A stretch of DNA of 8,434 bases from NCBI GenBank assembly GCA_026125625.1, contig JAHCKU010000119.1:1-8434 (forward strand). Direction: 5' to 3'. The first letter of the stretch is position 1. Every line of letters begins with the position of its first letter. Source of the stretch: Burkholderiales bacterium. Lineage in GTDB: Bacteria > Pseudomonadota > Gammaproteobacteria > Burkholderiales > SHXO01. Below the pieces are notes generated by a model. That model did not search any database. It was not told the DNA's origin and saw nothing but the letters and a program-made list of their open reading frames with translations. The position numbers were made by a program, and so were the translations under genes. This document shows, in pieces, positions 5,565-8,434 of this stretch.

Positions 5565-7022
5565 ATGGCCGAGCACTTCGACCTGGTATTGCGCAACGCC
5601 GTCATCGTCGACGGCACCGGCGCGCCGCGCTTCGAAGGCGACATTGCGGTGCGCGCCTCGGTGATCGTGCGTCTCGGCCGGGTGGGGGTAGCGCGCGTGC
5701 AGCGCGAGATCGACCTGGACGGAAAGGTCGCCGCGCCGGGCTTCATCGATGCGCACACCCATGACGATCGGCTGATGCTGTCCGACCCGGACATGAGCGC
5801 GAAGGTGAGTCAGGGCGTGACCACGGTGGTGGCCGGCAACTGCGGTGTCTCGCTGGCGCCGTTTCCGGTGATGCCGGCTGTGCCGGTGACGCCTCCGCTC
5901 GATCTGCTCGATGACAGCGGCGGCTGGTTCCGCTTCCCCAGCTTCTCCGCCTATGTGAGCGAGCTCGACCGCCATCCGGCCGCGACCAATTGCGTGCTGC
6001 TGGTCGGGCACACCACCTTGCGCGTGGCGACGCTCGATGACCTCGAGCGACCGGCGCGGGCGGAGGAGATCGCGCGCATGCAGACACTGGCGCGCGAAGC
6101 GCTGGCCGCTGGTGCCGCCGGCATCTCCACCGGTCTGTACTACGAGCCGGCTGCGGCGGCGCCGACCTCCGAGGTGATCGAAGTGTGCCGTCCGCTGGCG
6201 GAGTTCGACGCGCTGTATTGCACGCACATGCGCAACGAGGCCGACCGGGTGCTGGAATCGCTGGACGAGAGCTTCCGCATCGGGCGCGAGCTGGGTGTGC
6301 CGGTGATCATCTCGCATCACAAGGTCAACGGCGTGAGCAATCACGGACGTTCGCACGAGACGCTGGCCTGCATCGAGCAGCATCGCCAGCAGCAGCCCAT
6401 CGGGCTGGACTGCTATCCGTATTACGCCGCCTCCACCATCCTCAGTGCAGATCGCGCCGCGGCCGCCAGCCGTACCGTGGTGACGTGGTCGAAGGCGCTT
6501 CCACAGCACGCCGGACGTGATCTGGCCGAGCTCGCAGGCGAGATGGGTGTGCCGCAGGCGGAAGCCGTGGCGCGCCTGCTGCCGGCGGGCGCGATCTACT
6601 TTTCCATGGACGAGGCGGACGTGCAGCGCATCCTGGCGTATCCGCCCACCATGATCGGCTCGGACGGCCTGCCGCACGATGCCTTTCCGCATCCGCGGCT
6701 GTGGGCGACCTTTCCGCGAGTACTCGGCCATTACAGCCGCGAGCTGAAGCTGTTTCCGCTGGAGCAGGCGGTGCACAAGATGACCGGGCTGACGGCGCAG
6801 ACCTATGGCCTGGAAGGCCGCGGCATCCTGCGCGAGGGGGCGTGGGCCGACATCACGGTGTTCGATCCGGCGCGCATCGCCGAAGCCGCCACCTTCGAGC
6901 ATCCCATCGCACCGGCTCACGGCATCGAGTACGTCATGACCAACGGTGCCATGGTGTGGGAGCAAGGGCGGGCCACCGGCGCGCACCCGGGCCGGGTGTT
7001 GCGACGCACGCCCGGACGGTAG
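5565..7022 (+). CDS. N-acyl-D-amino-acid deacylase (D-aminoacylase) family amidohydrolase, 485 aa
   Basis: Zinc amidohydrolase predicted to cleave the amide of an N-acyl-D-amino acid or related N-acyl compound. The N-terminal strand FDLVLRNAVIVDGTGAP and DLDGKVAAPGFIDAHTHDD (about 50-68) are typical. Active-site residues sit almost exactly where I recall them in Alcaligenes D-aminoacylase (483 aa): His64 and His66 in HTH, Cys93 in GNCGVS (bridging cysteine), His221 in CTHMRNE, His251 in ISHHKV and Asp367 in GSDGLPHD. The C-terminal part GRGILREGAWADITVFDP (418-435) forms the small beta domain. No signal peptide, so cytoplasmic. The start is 12 bp after the previous gene with only a weak purine-rich site, so coupling is likely. 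The family is often broadly specific or misannotated; dipeptide, hydantoin-like or N-acyl substrates remain possible. In this operon it may release the acid that is then activated or hydroxylated (inference). Confidence 0.92.
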   Translation: MAEHFDLVLRNAVIVDGTGAPRFEGDIAVRASVIVRLGRVGVARVQREIDLDGKVAAPGFIDAHTHDDRLMLSDPDMSAKVSQGVTTVVAGNCGVSLAPFPVMPAVPVTPPLDLLDDSGGWFRFPSFSAYVSELDRHPAATNCVLLVGHTTLRVATLDDLERPARAEEIARMQTLAREALAAGAAGISTGLYYEPAAAAPTSEVIEVCRPLAEFDALYCTHMRNEADRVLESLDESFRIGRELGVPVIISHHKVNGVSNHGRSHETLACIEQHRQQQPIGLDCYPYYAASTILSADRAAAASRTVVTWSKALPQHAGRDLAELAGEMGVPQAEAVARLLPAGAIYFSMDEADVQRILAYPPTMIGSDGLPHDAFPHPRLWATFPRVLGHYSRELKLFPLEQAVHKMTGLTAQTYGLEGRGILREGAWADITVFDPARIAEAATFEHPIAPAHGIEYVMTNGAMVWEQGRATGAHPGRVLRRTPGR

Positions 7023-7066
7023 ACGTTTTACCCCAGCATGAAGTTCGAGAGATGAGGATGGCAACG

Positions 7067-7909
7067 ATGGGACTGAGCAAAGCCGAGATCGATCACTATC
7101 GCGAGCAGGGCTACGTCATTCCGCGCACGCGCCTGCCCGAGGAGGTGCTGGCGCGACTGCGTGCCTCGCTCGATCGCCTGCTGGCGGCCTACACCGATGT
7201 GGCACAGGAAGACATCGCCAATCCGCACATGCTGCCGCCCGTGCACGGATCGGACATGAATCCGTTCATGGCCGCGGCGCGGCATCCGCAGATCCTCGAC
7301 ATGCTGGAACAGCTGATCGGACCGGACCTGGTGCTGTGGATCACGCGCGTGCTGTGCAAGCCGGCGGCCAAGGGGCGTGAAGTGCCCTGGCATCAGGATG
7401 GCGAGTACTGGCCGATGCGGCCACTGGCGACCTGTTCGGTGTGGATCGCGCTGGACCCGGTGTCCATTGCCAACGGCTGCATGCGCTTCATTCCCGGCTC
7501 GCATCGCCAACAGGAGCTGTACCGGCATCACGTCAGCGGGCGCGACAACCTGGTGCTCAATCTCGAACTGGACCAGGATCAGTTCGACGAGGCGCGTGCG
7601 GTGAACGTGGAGCTGGAGCCGGGTCAGATGTCGCTGCACGACGTGCGTCTGATCCATGGCTCTGCCGCCAATACCAGCGGCCAACGCCGCGCGGCCCTGA
7701 TCATGCGCTACATGCCGGCCACCTCGCACTACGACCGCTCGCTGGTCACGCAGCGGCGTGACAACACGCCATTCAACATCTTCCATCAGCCGCTGTGGCT
7801 GGTACGCGGCGTCGACCGCTCAGGCAGGAACGACTTCCAGCACGGACATGCCCAGTGGGAGGAGCGCTACGCGCGCGGCCTGGCCCCGGTGATGGAGAGC
7901 GAGGGCTAG
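7067..7909 (+). CDS. Phytanoyl-CoA dioxygenase (PhyH) family Fe(II)/2-oxoglutarate oxygenase, 280 aa
   Basis: Predicted non-haem iron oxygenase hydroxylating a small acid, acyl-CoA or other metabolite with 2-oxoglutarate as co-substrate. The N-terminus GLSKAEIDHYREQGYVIP is the usual family opening. The iron triad is visible: His109 and Asp111 in VPWHQDGEYW and His197 in RLIHGSAANTSG; Arg207 or Arg208 is suited to bind 2-oxoglutarate. NGCMRFIPGSH (136-146) is the characteristic strand and turn. Length is normal. Three in-frame ATGs compete (7052, 7058, 7067); I chose 7067 because GAGG/AGGA lies 8-9 bases upstream and the family N-terminus begins directly, but 7052 (GAGAG just upstream) would add only MRMAT. 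It is the last gene of the cluster, 44 bp after the amidohydrolase. The substrate may be an acyl-CoA, but many bacterial PhyH proteins act on free metabolites. Confidence 0.91.
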   Translation: MGLSKAEIDHYREQGYVIPRTRLPEEVLARLRASLDRLLAAYTDVAQEDIANPHMLPPVHGSDMNPFMAAARHPQILDMLEQLIGPDLVLWITRVLCKPAAKGREVPWHQDGEYWPMRPLATCSVWIALDPVSIANGCMRFIPGSHRQQELYRHHVSGRDNLVLNLELDQDQFDEARAVNVELEPGQMSLHDVRLIHGSAANTSGQRRAALIMRYMPATSHYDRSLVTQRRDNTPFNIFHQPLWLVRGVDRSGRNDFQHGHAQWEERYARGLAPVMESEG

Positions 7910-7956
7910 AACCAGCTTCAGACGCAGTTCTCATTGGCGCGAACCAGACACTCGCC

Positions 7957-7970
7957 TCGGCATATGCCGA
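7957..7970. repeat. 14-bp perfect palindrome, candidate operator
   Basis: TCGGCATATGCCGA is a perfect palindrome just upstream of the lipoprotein gene's candidate -10. The half-site TCGGCA occurs a third time at 7985-7990, so the inverted pair TGCCGA (7965-7970) and TCGGCA (7985-7990) flanks the -10. This arrangement fits a repressor site. As RNA the palindrome gives only a five-base stem, too weak for a good terminator of the upstream operon. Confidence 0.5.
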
Positions 7971-7981
7971 TGTGCTAATAT
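7971..7981 (+). promoter_or_regulatory. Candidate extended -10 promoter of the lipoprotein gene
   Basis: TAATAT at 7976-7981 (four of six to TATAAT) is preceded by TG one base upstream, the extended -10 pattern that can work without a good -35; none is seen (CGCCTC at 17-bp spacing). The local AT-rich patch supports a promoter. Transcription would begin near 7988, leaving a leader of about 35 bases. Confidence 0.4.
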
Positions 7982-7991
7982 TTTTCGGCAA

Positions 7992-8011
7992 TTTTCAAGA
8001 ACAATTGAAAA
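7992..8011 (+). promoter_or_regulatory. AU-rich hairpin in the lipoprotein leader, touching the Shine-Dalgarno
   Basis: TTTTCAA (7992-7998) and TTGAAAA (8005-8011) are perfect inverted arms around a six-base loop. The right arm overlaps the first two bases of AAGGA (8010-8014), which lies eight bases before the ATG. The stem is weak (one G-C pair), so it might open with temperature or ribosome binding. Confidence 0.35.
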
Positions 8012-8022
8012 GGATTTGTCGA

Positions 8023-8434
8023 ATGTATCAGCATGCAAAAGGGGTAATTGCGCTGACAGCACTTATCGCAGTGTCGTTAGTCAGCGGCTGTGCCACGGTC
8101 ACCAGAGGGGCTTCACAAACGTTGACGGTTCAGACCGCACCGGAAGGTGCCGCGTGCACGTTGGAACGCAGTGGCAAGGTCATCGGTGCCGTGAATCCTA
8201 CGCCGGGGTCGGTCAAGGTCGGGAAGGGCCGGAAGGACATCGCGGTGTCCTGCGAGAAGACCGGCTATCTGAAGAGCAACGATAACCTGTCGCCGACTTT
8301 CCAGGCGATGACGGCAGGCAACATCCTGATCGGTGGATTGATCGGCGTGGCGGTGGACGCCGCCTCCGGTGCCATGAACCAGTATCCGTCGGCCCTGGAT
8401 GTGACCATGATCCCCGAACGCTTCACGAGCGAGG
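8023..8434 (+). CDS. Predicted lipoprotein with PEGA-like segment, 3' end outside window
   Basis: Probable envelope lipoprotein of unknown function; 137 codons are visible without a stop before the window ends. The ATG at 8023 has AAGGA eight bases upstream. Residues 1-22 form a signal peptide (MYQHAKGVIA, then a Leu/Ala/Val-rich core) ending V-S-G-C, a good lipobox with Cys23 as lipidation site; residue 24 is Ala, not Asp, so outer-membrane sorting is expected. Residues about 36-81 resemble a PEGA-type beta repeat: TAPEGAACTLERSGKVIG, then NPTPGSVKV and IAVSCEKTGY; Cys45 and Cys77 could form a disulfide. Residues about 99-116 are Gly/Ile/Val-rich (GNILIGGLIGVAVD), possibly a membrane-contacting glycine-zipper stretch. 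Similar small lipoproteins are common, uncharacterised proteobacterial proteins. Base composition at its start is AT-richer than the preceding operon, and its own promoter candidate suggests a separate transcript. Confidence 0.87.
   Translation, partial: MYQHAKGVIALTALIAVSLVSGCATVTRGASQTLTVQTAPEGAACTLERSGKVIGAVNPTPGSVKVGKGRKDIAVSCEKTGYLKSNDNLSPTFQAMTAGNILIGGLIGVAVDAASGAMNQYPSALDVTMIPERFTSE

Noticed and set aside
4764..7064. Very long open frame (766 codons) on the minus strand
   Set aside because: It lies fully antisense to the aldolase-like and amidohydrolase genes, whose catalytic motifs are intact. Its product is a His/Arg/Gly-rich sequence without domains, as expected from the reverse complement of G+C-rich codons.
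8016..8285. 89-codon plus-strand frame at the right edge
   Set aside because: The overlapping frame from 8023 has a Shine-Dalgarno, signal peptide, lipobox and PEGA-like segment, and stays open to the window end; this one has none.
1..8434. CRISPR arrays, tRNA, rRNA, insertion sequences, attachment sites
   Set aside because: I read both strands for spaced direct repeats, tRNA-like cloverleafs and transposase motifs and found none; the intergenic spaces are too short for most of these.

Overview
The window is G+C-rich, roughly two-thirds by eye, and densely coding, with no gene-free stretch over 150 bases. Gene content points to a proteobacterium, probably beta- or gammaproteobacterial: a Bug/TctC-type solute-binding protein, CaiB/BaiF CoA-transferase, RraA-like aldolase, PhyH-type dioxygenase and periplasmic PQQ dehydrogenase. 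The taxon is an inference; there is no rRNA or marker gene.

Left part (1-1994, minus strand): a PQQ-dependent methanol/alcohol dehydrogenase whose 3' end runs off the left edge, preceded by a small tandem CBS-domain protein. The dehydrogenase starts at TTG, has a lipoprotein-type signal peptide, a vicinal Cys pair, and the Asp-Tyr-Asp signature of lanthanide-dependent (XoxF-type) enzymes. The two genes are 71 bp apart and may share a transcript. Bases 1995-2140 separate them from a divergent plus-strand cluster and hold a consensus TATAAT.

Middle (2141-7909, plus strand): six tightly packed genes that look like one catabolic operon: small cupin, Bug/TctC periplasmic binding protein, class III CoA-transferase, RraA/HMG-aldolase-like protein, N-acyl-D-amino-acid deacylase-type amidohydrolase, and PhyH-family Fe(II) dioxygenase. 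Gaps are 1, 30, 102, 12 and about 44 bp. A working model (inference) is capture of a carboxylate or N-acyl compound, amide hydrolysis, CoA activation, hydroxylation and aldol-type or decarboxylative cleavage. I know of no described pathway with exactly this set, and the substrate cannot be read from sequence. No transporter membrane subunit or regulator is in the window.

Right edge (7910-8434): an AT-rich intergenic region with a 14-bp perfect palindrome, a third copy of its half-site across a candidate -10, and an AU-rich hairpin touching the Shine-Dalgarno. It leads into a lipoprotein gene with a PEGA-like segment, truncated by the window end.
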